DNA of 64,000 nt from Virgibacillus halotolerans (GTDB lineage: Bacteria > Bacillota > Bacilli > Bacillales > Amphibacillaceae): the NCBI RefSeq assembly GCF_016908515.1, contig NZ_JAFBEA010000006.1, forward strand, positions 1-64,000, written 5' to 3'. The position numbers and the translations under genes were made by a program. The notes under the pieces were generated by a model. That model was not told the DNA's origin, made no database searches, and saw only the letters and a program-made list of their open reading frames with translations. How positions within the stretch are numbered: position 1 is the first letter of the stretch; every line of letters begins with the position of its first letter. Positions 42,353 through 50,373 of the stretch are shown here, piece by piece.

Positions 42353-43843
42353 ATGAGTACATTTCATGGTTTGGAAATGGCTAAACAAGCCCTATTTGCC
42401 CAACAATCGGCTTTATATACGACAGGACATAATATATCTAATGCAAATACGGATGGTTATTCAAGACAACGTGTTAATTTTGAAGCAATGAATCCATATC
42501 CATCTGCATCCCGCAATCGTCCGCAAATCCCTGGACAAATAGGGACGGGCGTTCAAATAGGATCGGTGGAACGTGTTCGTAGTAGCTTTTTAGACTACCA
42601 ATTTCGTGCGGAAAATAGTAAGTCAGGCTACTGGAATACAAAAGCATCCGCACTGAGCCGTATGGAAGATCTGATGAATGAGCCTTCCGAAAATGGATTA
42701 GCAAAAACAATGGATCAATTTTGGCAATCTCTTCAGGATTTGGCTGTCAGCCCGGACAATGCTGGCGCGAGATCTGTTGTAGTGGAACGTGGAGTTGCAG
42801 TTGCGGAAACATTTAATTATTTCTCTAAATCACTACATTCGATCCGAGCAGATTTACAAAATCAAACGGATGTTACTGTAAAAGATGCAAATTCATTGCT
42901 TCGGCAGATTAACGGAATAAATGAGCAGGTAAAACAGTTAGAACCGCATGGTTATGTAGCAAATGATTTATATGATGAACGGGATCGTTTAATTGATCAA
43001 CTTTCTAGTATTGTGAACATTAAAGTGACGCATGAGAAAAGTAGTGATGGTGCTTCAGCAATTGCGGAAGGAATAGCCAAAATCGAAGTGGTAGATAGTA
43101 ATGGGAAGCCATTAGGTGTCACATTGATCGATCCGAGTGGGGAAATAAATGAGATTTCTGTTGCATATACAGAGGAAGCTATGGGTGCTGTAACGTCGCT
43201 GGAGGCTGGTGGTATATCTATACTAGATTCTAATGGATCATTAAAAGGACTGATAGAATCCTTTGGTTATGAATCAGATGGGAATGTTTCGGGTGTATAT
43301 GTAGATATGCTAAAGGATCTAAACAAGATGGCCAAAGCATTTGGAGAAACATTTAATCAAGTGCACCATCAAGGCTATGATCTGGATGGAAATGAAGGTA
43401 TTGATTTTTTCGAAATAAATGGTGAAGGTGCTGCAGGTTCGATTACCGTGAATCAAGAACTGCTGAATGATGCAGATAAACTGGCGGCAAGCTCCGCTGC
43501 AAACAATGCTGGTGATGGAGAAAATGCAGGAAAATTAGCAGATATGTTTAATGAGAATCTCGAGGTCCTGGGTAAGAATACGTCTGTAACTAGTTTCTAT
43601 CAATCGATAATTGGTGAACTGGGTGTTAATGCACAGGAAGCAATTCGAATGACGGAAAATACGTACACGCTTCGCTCACAAGTGGAAAATCAACGAATGT
43701 CAGTTAGTGCAGTGTCACTGGATGAAGAAATGGCAAATATGATTAAATTTCAGCATGCCTATAACGCCTCAGCAAGAAGTATGACGGCGGTTGATGAAAT
43801 GATTGATCGAATTATTAATAATATGGGGTTAGTTGGAAGGTAG
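42353..43843 (+). CDS. flgK: Flagellar hook-associated protein 1 FlgK
   Basis: FlgK (496 residues) forms the first junction zone between hook and filament. The N-terminal flagellar rod/hook motif TTGHNISNANTDGYSRQRVNFE is near residue 24, and the C-terminal helices YNASARSMTAVDEMIDRIINNMG form the D0 domain. It is secreted through the type III flagellar system, so it has no signal peptide. AAAGGAG precedes ATG. Length is similar to B. subtilis FlgK (507). Confidence 0.95.
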   Translation: MSTFHGLEMAKQALFAQQSALYTTGHNISNANTDGYSRQRVNFEAMNPYPSASRNRPQIPGQIGTGVQIGSVERVRSSFLDYQFRAENSKSGYWNTKASALSRMEDLMNEPSENGLAKTMDQFWQSLQDLAVSPDNAGARSVVVERGVAVAETFNYFSKSLHSIRADLQNQTDVTVKDANSLLRQINGINEQVKQLEPHGYVANDLYDERDRLIDQLSSIVNIKVTHEKSSDGASAIAEGIAKIEVVDSNGKPLGVTLIDPSGEINEISVAYTEEAMGAVTSLEAGGISILDSNGSLKGLIESFGYESDGNVSGVYVDMLKDLNKMAKAFGETFNQVHHQGYDLDGNEGIDFFEINGEGAAGSITVNQELLNDADKLAASSAANNAGDGENAGKLADMFNENLEVLGKNTSVTSFYQSIIGELGVNAQEAIRMTENTYTLRSQVENQRMSVSAVSLDEEMANMIKFQHAYNASARSMTAVDEMIDRIINNMGLVGR

Positions 43844-43851
43844 GGATAGTA

Positions 43852-44718
43852 ATGCGGATTACCCAAGGTATGATGTCCGATAACATGCTACGAAATTTAT
43901 CCAATAGCTACACAAAACTGGATACATATATGAATCAAGTGAGTACTGGTAAGAAGATTAACCGGCCTTCCGATGATCCGGTGATTGCGATGAAAGGGAT
44001 GAATTATCGTAGCCAGGTTATAGAGGTTGAACAATATATTCGTAATACAAACGAAGTTCATAACTGGATGGATAATTCAGATTCATCGCTTGATAAAGCA
44101 ACCAGCTCCATGCAAAAGTTACGTGAATTAGCTATCCAGGCAAGTAACTCGACTTATGGATCTGAAGAGCGAAAAAACATTAAGGAAGAAGTTGTACAAC
44201 TAAAAGAACATCTTATAGATATTGCAAATACGAAAGTAAATGGGAAATATATTTTTAATGGAACAAATACAGAAACAGCACCAATAAAAGATGGTGAGTA
44301 TAACTTTTCCGGGGGAGCGGTCAATATAGAGGTTTCTAATGGAATAAAGATCCAGGCAAATGTGGATGCAAGTTCCATTTTTGGTAAAGAATTATTCGAT
44401 GATATCGATAAATTTATTGTTGCTTTAGACAGTGATGACCAGGAAGCTATTCAATCCAGTATCGACTCGATAGATGATAATATTAATAATGTGATCAATG
44501 CTCGGGCTAGTCTTGGCGCACGAATGAATCGTTTGGATTTGATCGAGAATCGATTGAATGAACAAAATATTATCGCGACCAAAATGATGTCAGAAAACGA
44601 AGATGTTGATTATGAAAAAGTCATTACGGATTTAATCACACAGGAAAGTCTGCATCGTGCTGCTTTAGCTGCTGGATCAAGAATCATTCAACCATCATTA
44701 ATAGATTTTCTAAGATAG
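43852..44718 (+). CDS. flgL: Flagellar hook-associated protein 3 FlgL
   Basis: FlgL (288 residues) forms the second junction zone and is a flagellin homologue. The flagellin N-terminal domain MRITQGMMSDNMLRNLSNSY contains MNQVSTGKKINRPSDDP, and the C-terminal helix ends LAAGSRIIQPSLIDFLR. It starts 8 bases after flgK. It should not be mistaken for the filament flagellin, which is missing from this region. Confidence 0.94.
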   Translation: MRITQGMMSDNMLRNLSNSYTKLDTYMNQVSTGKKINRPSDDPVIAMKGMNYRSQVIEVEQYIRNTNEVHNWMDNSDSSLDKATSSMQKLRELAIQASNSTYGSEERKNIKEEVVQLKEHLIDIANTKVNGKYIFNGTNTETAPIKDGEYNFSGGAVNIEVSNGIKIQANVDASSIFGKELFDDIDKFIVALDSDDQEAIQSSIDSIDDNINNVINARASLGARMNRLDLIENRLNEQNIIATKMMSENEDVDYEKVITDLITQESLHRAALAAGSRIIQPSLIDFLR

Positions 44719-44722
44719 TATG

Positions 44723-44759
44723 AAACCCTGACCCGAGAAGGGTTTGGGGTTTTATTGTT
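44723..44759 (+). terminator. Imperfect terminator or attenuator between flgL and yviE
   Basis: AAACCC-n-ACCC pairs imperfectly with GGGT-n-GGGTTTT and leads into a T-rich tail. It may lower transcription of the downstream yviE-fliW-csrA genes. Confidence 0.5.
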
Positions 44760-44780
44760 TAAATAGGAGTGCTGTAAAAA

Positions 44781-45341
44781 ATGCAAATTCCACAAATTAG
44801 TATGCAATCACAAATGGCACAAATTCAAATCAGACAAACAAAAGGAATACAGGAAATAAGACAGCCAAACGCTGAATTATCGATTCAACAACCACATGTA
44901 GCATTATCAATTCAAACCACACCGGCAAAATTGCAAATAGATCAGACGCAGGCATGGGAGGATATGAACTTGATGCATATTTTTAGGCAGAATGAAAAAG
45001 CTGCAGAAGAAGGTAAAAATAGTTTACTAGAAGGTATAGGACGAAGGGCGGAACAAGGATCAGAACTAATGAAGCTTGAAAATGTAGGGACCCCAGTCAT
45101 AAACCAGGCAATAATGGATGGTAATCGGCAAAACAAATCGCTGGGGATAAAATTTATACCTTCCCAATTTGCTGTAAAGACAAGCTATGAACCGGCACAG
45201 GTCCAAATCGAGGTTCAGACGAATAAGCCCATAGTGGAAGCGAGCACACAAAAACCGATACATAACTTTGAACGTGGGACGGTCATGGTAGATATGGAGC
45301 AATATCAGCAACTCGAAATGGATGTTGTCTATAACGACTAA
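44781..45341 (+). CDS. yviE: YviE, DUF6470 family flagellar-locus protein
   Basis: A 186-residue Gln-rich protein with repeated short beta-like units in the first 55 residues (for example IQIRQTKG, LSIQQPHVALSIQ, LQIDQTQAW). It belongs to the YviE/DUF6470 family found between flgL and fliW in Bacilli. No catalytic motif or signal peptide is seen. Function unknown; the location suggests a role in late flagellar assembly. fliW follows 16 bases later. Confidence 0.85.
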   Translation: MQIPQISMQSQMAQIQIRQTKGIQEIRQPNAELSIQQPHVALSIQTTPAKLQIDQTQAWEDMNLMHIFRQNEKAAEEGKNSLLEGIGRRAEQGSELMKLENVGTPVINQAIMDGNRQNKSLGIKFIPSQFAVKTSYEPAQVQIEVQTNKPIVEASTQKPIHNFERGTVMVDMEQYQQLEMDVVYND

Positions 45342-45357
45342 GAAAGGACGAGAAAGC

Positions 45358-45807
45358 ATGAAAATAAAAACAAAATATTTAGGGGAAGTCCAAATAGAAG
45401 TGGAAAAAGTTATCCATTTCTCAGCCGGAATCCCAGGATTTATTGATGAAACAGAATTTGTTCTTTTGGATTTGCCTGATAATCCCGCTTTCCAAATTTT
45501 ACAATCCGTACAATCAGAGGACATAGCGTTCATTGTAACTAATCCATATCCTATTTACACAGATTATACGTTTCATCTCGACGACAGTATATTAGCAAAC
45601 CTACAAATAAAAAATGAAGCGGATGTAGTTGTTTTAGCGATTGTGACATTGAAAAAACCATTTTACACGAGTACATTAAACCTAAAAGCTCCGATTATTA
45701 TTCATTCTGGAAATATGCATGGAAAACAATACATTTTGAATCAGGGGGATTACCTGACCAAAGCTCCAATTGCACCAAATCATGCTGCTACATTGAAAGG
45801 GGATTAA
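45358..45807 (+). CDS. fliW: Flagellar assembly factor FliW
   Basis: FliW (149 residues) binds either flagellin or CsrA, releasing flagellin translation when flagellin is scarce in the cell. Motifs are [20 protein letters not shown] (8-27) and [18 protein letters not shown] near the end. AAAGGA fits ATG 45358, 36 bases inside the longest frame. csrA follows 2 bases after its stop. Confidence 0.93.
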   Translation: MKIKTKYLGEVQIEVEKVIHFSAGIPGFIDETEFVLLDLPDNPAFQILQSVQSEDIAFIVTNPYPIYTDYTFHLDDSILANLQIKNEADVVVLAIVTLKKPFYTSTLNLKAPIIIHSGNMHGKQYILNQGDYLTKAPIAPNHAATLKGD

Positions 45808-45809
45808 TC

Positions 45810-46043
45810 ATGCTTGTTTTAACGAGAAAAATGAATGAATCGATTCAAATTGGTGATAACATCGAGATAAAAGTGCTGGCTGTAGAAGGGGATCAAATCA
45901 AACTGGGAATTGATGCACCAAAATCATTGGATATCTACCGCAAAGAAATATACGCAGCAATTCAACAGCAAAATAATGAAGCAGCCGATATTTCCCTTGA
46001 TTTATTTTCCTTATTAAAAGATAGCAGCCAAACTGAAAAGTGA
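45810..46043 (+). CDS. csrA: Carbon storage regulator CsrA
   Basis: CsrA (77 residues) binds GGA motifs in mRNA leaders; in B. subtilis it represses flagellin (hag) translation and is antagonised by FliW. The sequence [20 protein letters not shown] and the RNA-binding segment [16 protein letters not shown] are canonical. The usual next gene, hag, is missing; the flaG leader follows, with a sigma-D-like promoter. Confidence 0.95.
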   Translation: MLVLTRKMNESIQIGDNIEIKVLAVEGDQIKLGIDAPKSLDIYRKEIYAAIQQQNNEAADISLDLFSLLKDSSQTEK

Positions 46044-46047
46044 ATCC

Positions 46048-46075
46048 TTTACAATTTTTATTCTCCAGCCGATAT
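46048..46075 (+). promoter_or_regulatory. Sigma-D promoter of flaG-fliD-fliS-fliT
   Basis: GCCGATAT (46068-46075) is a perfect sigma-D -10 element. TTTA (46048-46051) lies 16 bases upstream as a weak -35. It stands 39 bases before flaG. Confidence 0.65.
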
Positions 46076-46113
46076 AAATAATAAAGATAGCGGGATGAGG
46101 AGTTGCAAGCGAA

Positions 46114-46467
46114 ATGGAAATTGAAAAAGTGATGAATGGATCACAGCCTCTGCAAAGTAGTGAACCAAATAAGCAAATGACAATAGCGACGGATAATCAA
46201 GCATTACATAAAGATATGATATTACATAAGGATCGGGTTATTACCCAAAAAGAAGTAGAAACAGCGGTGTCTAAACTAAATCAAATGATCGAACCACTTA
46301 GAACCGATCTGAAATTTAAATACCATGAGAAATTAAATGAGTATTATGTAACTGTGGTAAATCCGCTGACGAGTGAAGTAATTAAAGAAATCCCACCGGA
46401 GAAAATGCTGGATATGTATGCTGAAATGGCAGAATTAATGGGAATTCTAATTGATAGAAAGATATAA
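46114..46467 (+). CDS. flaG: Flagellar protein FlaG
   Basis: A 117-residue FlaG (YvyC) family protein that affects filament length. The conserved C-terminal domain is AVSKLNQMIEPLRTDLKFKYHEKLNEYYVTVVNPLTSEVIKEIPPEKMLDM, preceded by a variable N-terminal tail. It has a GAGGAG site 11 bases before ATG. In other Bacilli it follows hag; here it follows csrA directly. Confidence 0.9.
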   Translation: MEIEKVMNGSQPLQSSEPNKQMTIATDNQALHKDMILHKDRVITQKEVETAVSKLNQMIEPLRTDLKFKYHEKLNEYYVTVVNPLTSEVIKEIPPEKMLDMYAEMAELMGILIDRKI

Positions 46468-46483
46468 GAAGGAGTGATTTATC

Positions 46484-47953
46484 ATGCGCATTGGCGGGTT
46501 GGCTACAGGAATGGATATTGATGCACTTGTTGAAAAGTTAATGTCTGCTGAACGAATTCCATTGGACAAAATGAGCCAGGACAAAACAACATTGGAATGG
46601 CAACGGGATAGTTTTCGTGATATGAATTTGAAGCTATCAGAACTGGATAAGATGATGTTAGATATGAAAATGAGTAAAACGTATAATTCAAAAACGATCA
46701 GTTCTTCTCAAGAAGGAGCAGTGACTGCAACAGGCTCATCCAGTTCCTCGAATGGGACGTATGAAATTGCAGTTACACAGCTTGCAAGTTCTGCGATCAA
46801 TGTAAGTCAAGAGGAATTGGATATTGATCCTAATAAGACATTGAAGGAGCTTGGAATCGATATTGGCTCGGAAATCAAATTTTCGACGTACGATATAGAG
46901 GAAGAAAAGATGGTTGAGCATACCGTACAAGTGACCGATAGTGATACGCTAAATAGTGTCTTAAGTAAATTTAACAAGGAAGATAAAAACGTTCGTGCTT
47001 TTTATGATCCACAGTCAAAGAAAGTGTTTCTAGAAACAACTAGAACCGGTAATTATAATAAAGACGGTGCGGAAATCGTTTTTGAAAACAACTCGCCCTT
47101 TGTCAAAAATTTGAAGTTAACTGGTAAAGAGGTAGGTGGAACAGACGCCGAATTTCATTATAATGGCATTGAAATGACTTCTAAGGACAACTCCTATAAA
47201 TTGAACGATATTACGTTTCAATTTAAAGCTGTTACAGATGGCGATGCTACATTGACCGTTACCAATGATGTGGAAGCTTCATTTGAATCCATCATGAAAT
47301 TTGTTGATAAATACAATGAAGTAATCGAGACATTAAACGAATCACAACGTGAAGAAAAATTTCGTGACTTTAAACCATTAACCGACGCAGAAAAAAAGGG
47401 AATGTCTGATAAAGAAATTGAACTGTGGGAAGAACGGGCCAAAAGTGGCATCCTTAAAGGTGAGTCAGCTATTTCAAATGGTTTGTTTTCTATGCGTCAA
47501 AGCTGGTATGCCCAAGTGGAAACAGGTGGCGAGTTCACATCTTTAACTCAAATAGGTATTAAAACATCTGCCAATTACATGGATGGTGGCAAGTTAATTG
47601 TGGATGAGGATGCATTGAGAAATGCACTACAGCAAAATCCGGATGATGTGCAAAAGTTATTTTCCAGTAGTAAGAAGGACGAAAGCCGTGGTCTTGTAAA
47701 TCGACTGGAAGATTCCATTAAATCAACAATGGATCAAATTCGTAACCGAGCAGGAAATGGCACGGATACACTTGAAAATTACACATTAGGGAAACGAATG
47801 AAAGACTTAAATAATCGAATATCTTCATTCGAAGATCGACTCACACAGGTGGAAACACGTTACTGGAATCAATTTACCGCAATGGAAAAAGCAATATCAC
47901 GTATGAATCAGCAATCGGAACAATTATTTTCCCAATTTGGCGGGGGTATGTAA
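46484..47953 (+). CDS. fliD: Flagellar filament cap protein FliD
   Basis: FliD (489 residues) caps the growing filament and guides flagellin folding. The N-terminal motif MRIGGLATGMDIDALVEKLM and the C-terminal coiled coil LTQVETRYWNQFTAMEKAISRMNQQSEQLFSQFGG are typical. The middle domains are variable. It starts 16 bases after flaG and precedes its chaperone genes fliS and fliT. Confidence 0.94.
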   Translation: MRIGGLATGMDIDALVEKLMSAERIPLDKMSQDKTTLEWQRDSFRDMNLKLSELDKMMLDMKMSKTYNSKTISSSQEGAVTATGSSSSSNGTYEIAVTQLASSAINVSQEELDIDPNKTLKELGIDIGSEIKFSTYDIEEEKMVEHTVQVTDSDTLNSVLSKFNKEDKNVRAFYDPQSKKVFLETTRTGNYNKDGAEIVFENNSPFVKNLKLTGKEVGGTDAEFHYNGIEMTSKDNSYKLNDITFQFKAVTDGDATLTVTNDVEASFESIMKFVDKYNEVIETLNESQREEKFRDFKPLTDAEKKGMSDKEIELWEERAKSGILKGESAISNGLFSMRQSWYAQVETGGEFTSLTQIGIKTSANYMDGGKLIVDEDALRNALQQNPDDVQKLFSSSKKDESRGLVNRLEDSIKSTMDQIRNRAGNGTDTLENYTLGKRMKDLNNRISSFEDRLTQVETRYWNQFTAMEKAISRMNQQSEQLFSQFGGGM

Positions 47954-47971
47954 AGTTAAAAAAGGAAAGGA

Positions 47972-48385
47972 ATGAAGAGACCAATGTCATCTAATAAACC
48001 ATTTCAAGCTTATCAGAATAACGCTGTTAACACAGCTTCAGGTGGGGAGTTAACACTGATGCTTTATAACGGCTGTATTAAATTCATCAAACAAGCAATG
48101 AGGGATATGAATGATCAGAATTATGAAGCGAAAAATAGCAACATTCAGAAGGCGCTAAACATCATTCAGGAATTAATGCTGACGTTGGATCAAGAAGTAG
48201 AAATTTCCCAGCAAATGCTGCCATTATATGAATATATGCAGCATCTGCTCAAAACGGCTAATATAAATAATGACTTGAAAAAGCTTGAGGAAGTATTACA
48301 GTTTGCGGTTGAATTTAGAGATACATGGAAGCAAGTTGTAAAAACATCTCGTCAGAAACAATTTGTCCAAGGTGCACATATATAA
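47972..48385 (+). CDS. fliS: Flagellin export chaperone FliS
   Basis: A 137-residue helical chaperone that binds the flagellin C-terminus and prevents early polymerisation. Family blocks are FQAYQNNAVNTASGGELTLMLYNGCIKFI near the N-terminus and QEVEISQQMLPLYEYM in the middle. The start may be ATG 47972 or ATG 47984; the first has AAAGGA at suitable spacing. Its stop codon overlaps the fliT start by 1 base (TAATG). Its presence implies that a flagellin gene exists elsewhere in the genome. Confidence 0.92.
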   Translation: MKRPMSSNKPFQAYQNNAVNTASGGELTLMLYNGCIKFIKQAMRDMNDQNYEAKNSNIQKALNIIQELMLTLDQEVEISQQMLPLYEYMQHLLKTANINNDLKKLEEVLQFAVEFRDTWKQVVKTSRQKQFVQGAHI

Positions 48386-48738
48386 TGAATCGTTTACTGG
48401 ATGTATATGACGTAACATGGCAGATGAAGGAAGTATTAAAACAGGAAATCACAGTAAAAAACCGTGAGCAGGTAATCGAGCAGGTCAACCAATTAGTTGA
48501 AGCAAGAGGAAAGCACATGGAAAAATTGGCTGCGCCGTACTCGGAAGCTGAGAAGGTCCTTGGCAAAAAAATAATTTTACTAAATGATCAGATTGAACAA
48601 ACCATGGAAAAAATATTTAATGTGTTAAAAAGCGAAATGAAACAAGTAAAAAAACAAAAACAGTCTAATCGAAACTATACCAACCCCTATGAACATGTTC
48701 AAACGATGGATGGAATGTTTCTTGATAGCAAAAAATAG
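48385..48738 (+). CDS. fliT: Flagellar chaperone FliT
   Basis: A 117-residue helical protein, the presumed chaperone for the FliD cap. It is recognised by size, coiled-coil composition and position after fliS. The start ATG 48385 overlaps the fliS stop, with AAGGTG upstream; the frame is open further back but overlaps fliS. The C-terminus is basic (KQVKKQKQSNRN). Sequence conservation in this family is low, so the call rests largely on synteny. Confidence 0.8.
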   Translation: MNRLLDVYDVTWQMKEVLKQEITVKNREQVIEQVNQLVEARGKHMEKLAAPYSEAEKVLGKKIILLNDQIEQTMEKIFNVLKSEMKQVKKQKQSNRNYTNPYEHVQTMDGMFLDSKK

Positions 48739-48750
48739 CAAAAAACGCAA

Positions 48751-48817
48751 AAAGACACCTGAAAATAAGAACTGTTCCCGGAAATATAGACAGTTTAGAA
48801 AAAAGGGTGTCTTTATT
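48751..48817 (+). terminator. Terminator of the late flagellar operon
   Basis: AAAGACACC (48751-48759) pairs with GGTGTCTTT (48806-48814) around an internal AACTG/CAGTT hairpin, followed by T-rich sequence. Confidence 0.7.
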
Positions 48818-48898
48818 TTTATATCCACGAATGTTGTACAGTAGTGGTTTTAATCAGGCAATTAAGTGGATCTACAAATTGTTACAAAGTTTTAAATG

Positions 48899-48924
48899 GT
48901 TTAAGCAGGAAAACTTAGGGGAAA
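48899..48924 (+). promoter_or_regulatory. Candidate sigma-B promoter of hpf
   Basis: GTTTAA (48899-48904), 14 bases, GGGAAA (48919-48924) resembles the sigma-B pattern GTTTAA-N12-14-GGGWAW. A TATAAT (48930-48935) without a clear -35 lies just after. B. subtilis hpf (yvyD) is controlled by sigma-B and sigma-H, in line with this reading. Confidence 0.5.
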
Positions 48925-48960
48925 CATAGTATAATATAAGTATGAAAGGAGGACACTTTT

Positions 48961-49521
48961 ATGAAATTTAACATTCGTGGTGAGAATCTTGAGGTGACAG
49001 GATCTATACGGGAGTATGTAGAAAGAAAGATTAGTAAATTAGAAAGATATTTTGATACACCGCTAACATCCGATGTACATGTGAATTTAAGTGTCTATAA
49101 TGATGAGCAACGGATTGAAGTTACCATTCCGATGACAAACTTATTATTGCGTGGAGAAGAGCAGCATTTAGATTTATACGCTGCAATCGACTTAGTTGTC
49201 GACAAATTAGAAAGACAAATCCGGAAATATAAGACAAAAGTAAATCGTAAATTCCGGCAAAAAGGCTCTCCAAAACATGTATTTGCTGAATTGGAAAGAG
49301 AAGCAAATAACATTGCATTGGAAGAGGCTTCCGATGAAATTGACATTGTAAGAACGAAACGATTTAATTTGAAACCGATGGACTCTGAAGAAGCGGTATT
49401 ACAGATGGACATGTTAGGACATGCATTCTATGTGTTTACAAATGCTGATTCCGATGAAACAAACGTAGTCTATCGTCGAAAAGACGGAAAGTACGGTTTG
49501 ATTGAGCCTGAAGTTGATTGA
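48961..49521 (+). CDS. hpf: Ribosome hibernation promoting factor, long form
   Basis: A 186-residue long-form HPF (YvyD) that joins ribosomes into inactive 100S dimers under stress or in stationary phase. The N-terminal HPF/RaiA domain starts MKFNIRGENLEVTGSIREYVE. The C-terminal dimerisation domain holds KRFNLKPMDSEEAVLQMDMLGH and ends VVYRRKDGKYGLIEP. AAAGGAGG precedes ATG. It is monocistronic, with its own terminator. Confidence 0.96.
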   Translation: MKFNIRGENLEVTGSIREYVERKISKLERYFDTPLTSDVHVNLSVYNDEQRIEVTIPMTNLLLRGEEQHLDLYAAIDLVVDKLERQIRKYKTKVNRKFRQKGSPKHVFAELEREANNIALEEASDEIDIVRTKRFNLKPMDSEEAVLQMDMLGHAFYVFTNADSDETNVVYRRKDGKYGLIEPEVD

Positions 49522-49548
49522 TAGAGATAAATGATTGAATAAAGTATA

Positions 49549-49578
49549 GGCGATCCTTATAATAAGGATCGCCTTTTA
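49549..49578 (+). terminator. Terminator after hpf
   Basis: A perfect 11-bp stem GGCGATCCTTA (49549-49559) with 49563-49573 and a 3-base loop is followed by TTTTATA. Confidence 0.9.
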
Positions 49579-49660
49579 TATTGGATTAGTGTAAAAATAG
49601 GGAGAGTCATGTATTGAAGTCTACCGGGAAACAAAGTGTCCAGAGCGTTTCTTATGAATT

Positions 49661-49782
49661 TGTCGGAATTTGACGAACGAAAGACAGAAATTGAATTTTG
49701 TAAGCGATAAATGCTCTTAAACTGCAAAACTTGTAAAAATAGCATGTCGAAATCTATGTTTTCTATGCAGAAACATGTCGAA
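49661..49782 (+). promoter_or_regulatory. Cluster of Spo0A-box-like sites
   Basis: The Spo0A box consensus is TGTCGAA (TGNCGAA). In this gap, on the same strand, are TGTCGGA (49661-49667, one mismatch), TGACGAA (49671-49677), TGTCGAAA (49745-49752) and TGTCGAA (49776-49782). They lie upstream of the promoter of a 54-codon gene. Confidence 0.45.
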
Positions 49783-49810
49783 TTGGAGCCGAAAATCAAA
49801 AAACAACAAC

Positions 49811-49840
49811 TAGACTTTTTGCCTATACACATGTTATAAA
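49811..49840 (+). promoter_or_regulatory. Promoter of the 54-codon gene
   Basis: TAGACT (49811-49816), 18 bases, then TGT-TATAAA (49832-49840) forms a moderate extended -10 promoter, 33 bases before the start codon. Confidence 0.45.
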
Positions 49841-49872
49841 TGAGTCAATAGAACTACAAAGGAGTGAAGGAA

Positions 49873-50037
49873 ATGAGCGTGGAAGAGCAAGCAATCCTAG
49901 ATCAATTAGCAAAAAAAATTGATCAGCAGGAAAAAACGATTACACAGCTTGTTGAAATCATTGCAGCAACAAATCGGAGAATTACAGATTTGTCTATCCA
50001 ACAAAAGAAAAGCGGAAATCAATTTTTACTATCATAA
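49873..50037 (+). CDS. Small conserved-type hypothetical protein
   Basis: A 54-residue protein starting MSVEEQAILDQLAKKIDQQE, predicted to form one long amphipathic coiled-coil helix followed by a basic tail. It is preceded by AAAGGAGTGAAGG and uses ATG. I recognise no family. Its promoter lies below a cluster of Spo0A-like boxes, so it may be induced at entry into sporulation or biofilm growth; this is an inference. Confidence 0.6.
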   Translation: MSVEEQAILDQLAKKIDQQEKTITQLVEIIAATNRRITDLSIQQKKSGNQFLLS

Positions 50038-50100
50038 AAATAATATCCACAATCCTAGTCTTTTTATAAAAAAAGACTCCTCGCACGTTCCCTAAATGCC

Positions 50101-50135
50101 AAAGGGTAGTTTATCCTCAAACTACCCTTTTTATT
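50101..50135 (+). terminator. Terminator before secA
   Basis: A perfect 12-bp stem AAAGGGTAGTTT (50101-50112) with 50119-50130 is followed by T-rich sequence. A second smaller hairpin lies at 50057-50078. The remaining 50136-50373 is AT-rich secA leader without recognisable elements. Confidence 0.85.
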
Positions 50136-50373
50136 TTGGTGGGAATAAGAATATAAAAAAAGCAATATAAAGTGAAAATTCATTCGGTAGGAGGTTTCCC
50201 TCATCTGAACCAACGCTTCTTTATGAAGATTCGAAACAGAAGTTGTTGGCATACACGTTTGGATAGTGTTATTATTAATATTGGATCATATTAAGGGTAA
50301 TAATCTTAAATAAATTATTCATATATGTTATTATTAGCGGTATTTAGCTAATTTATTTTAAGGAGCGTTTATA

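Noticed and set aside
43852-44718. FlgL as the flagellin Hag
   Set aside because: N- and C-terminal sequences and the place after flgK identify it as hook-associated protein 3. No second flagellin-like frame exists in the window.
49522-49872. Minus-strand open frame opposite the Spo0A-box region
   Set aside because: Its composition (Cys/Phe/Ser-rich) is not protein-like, and it runs against the promoter and leader of the 54-codon gene.
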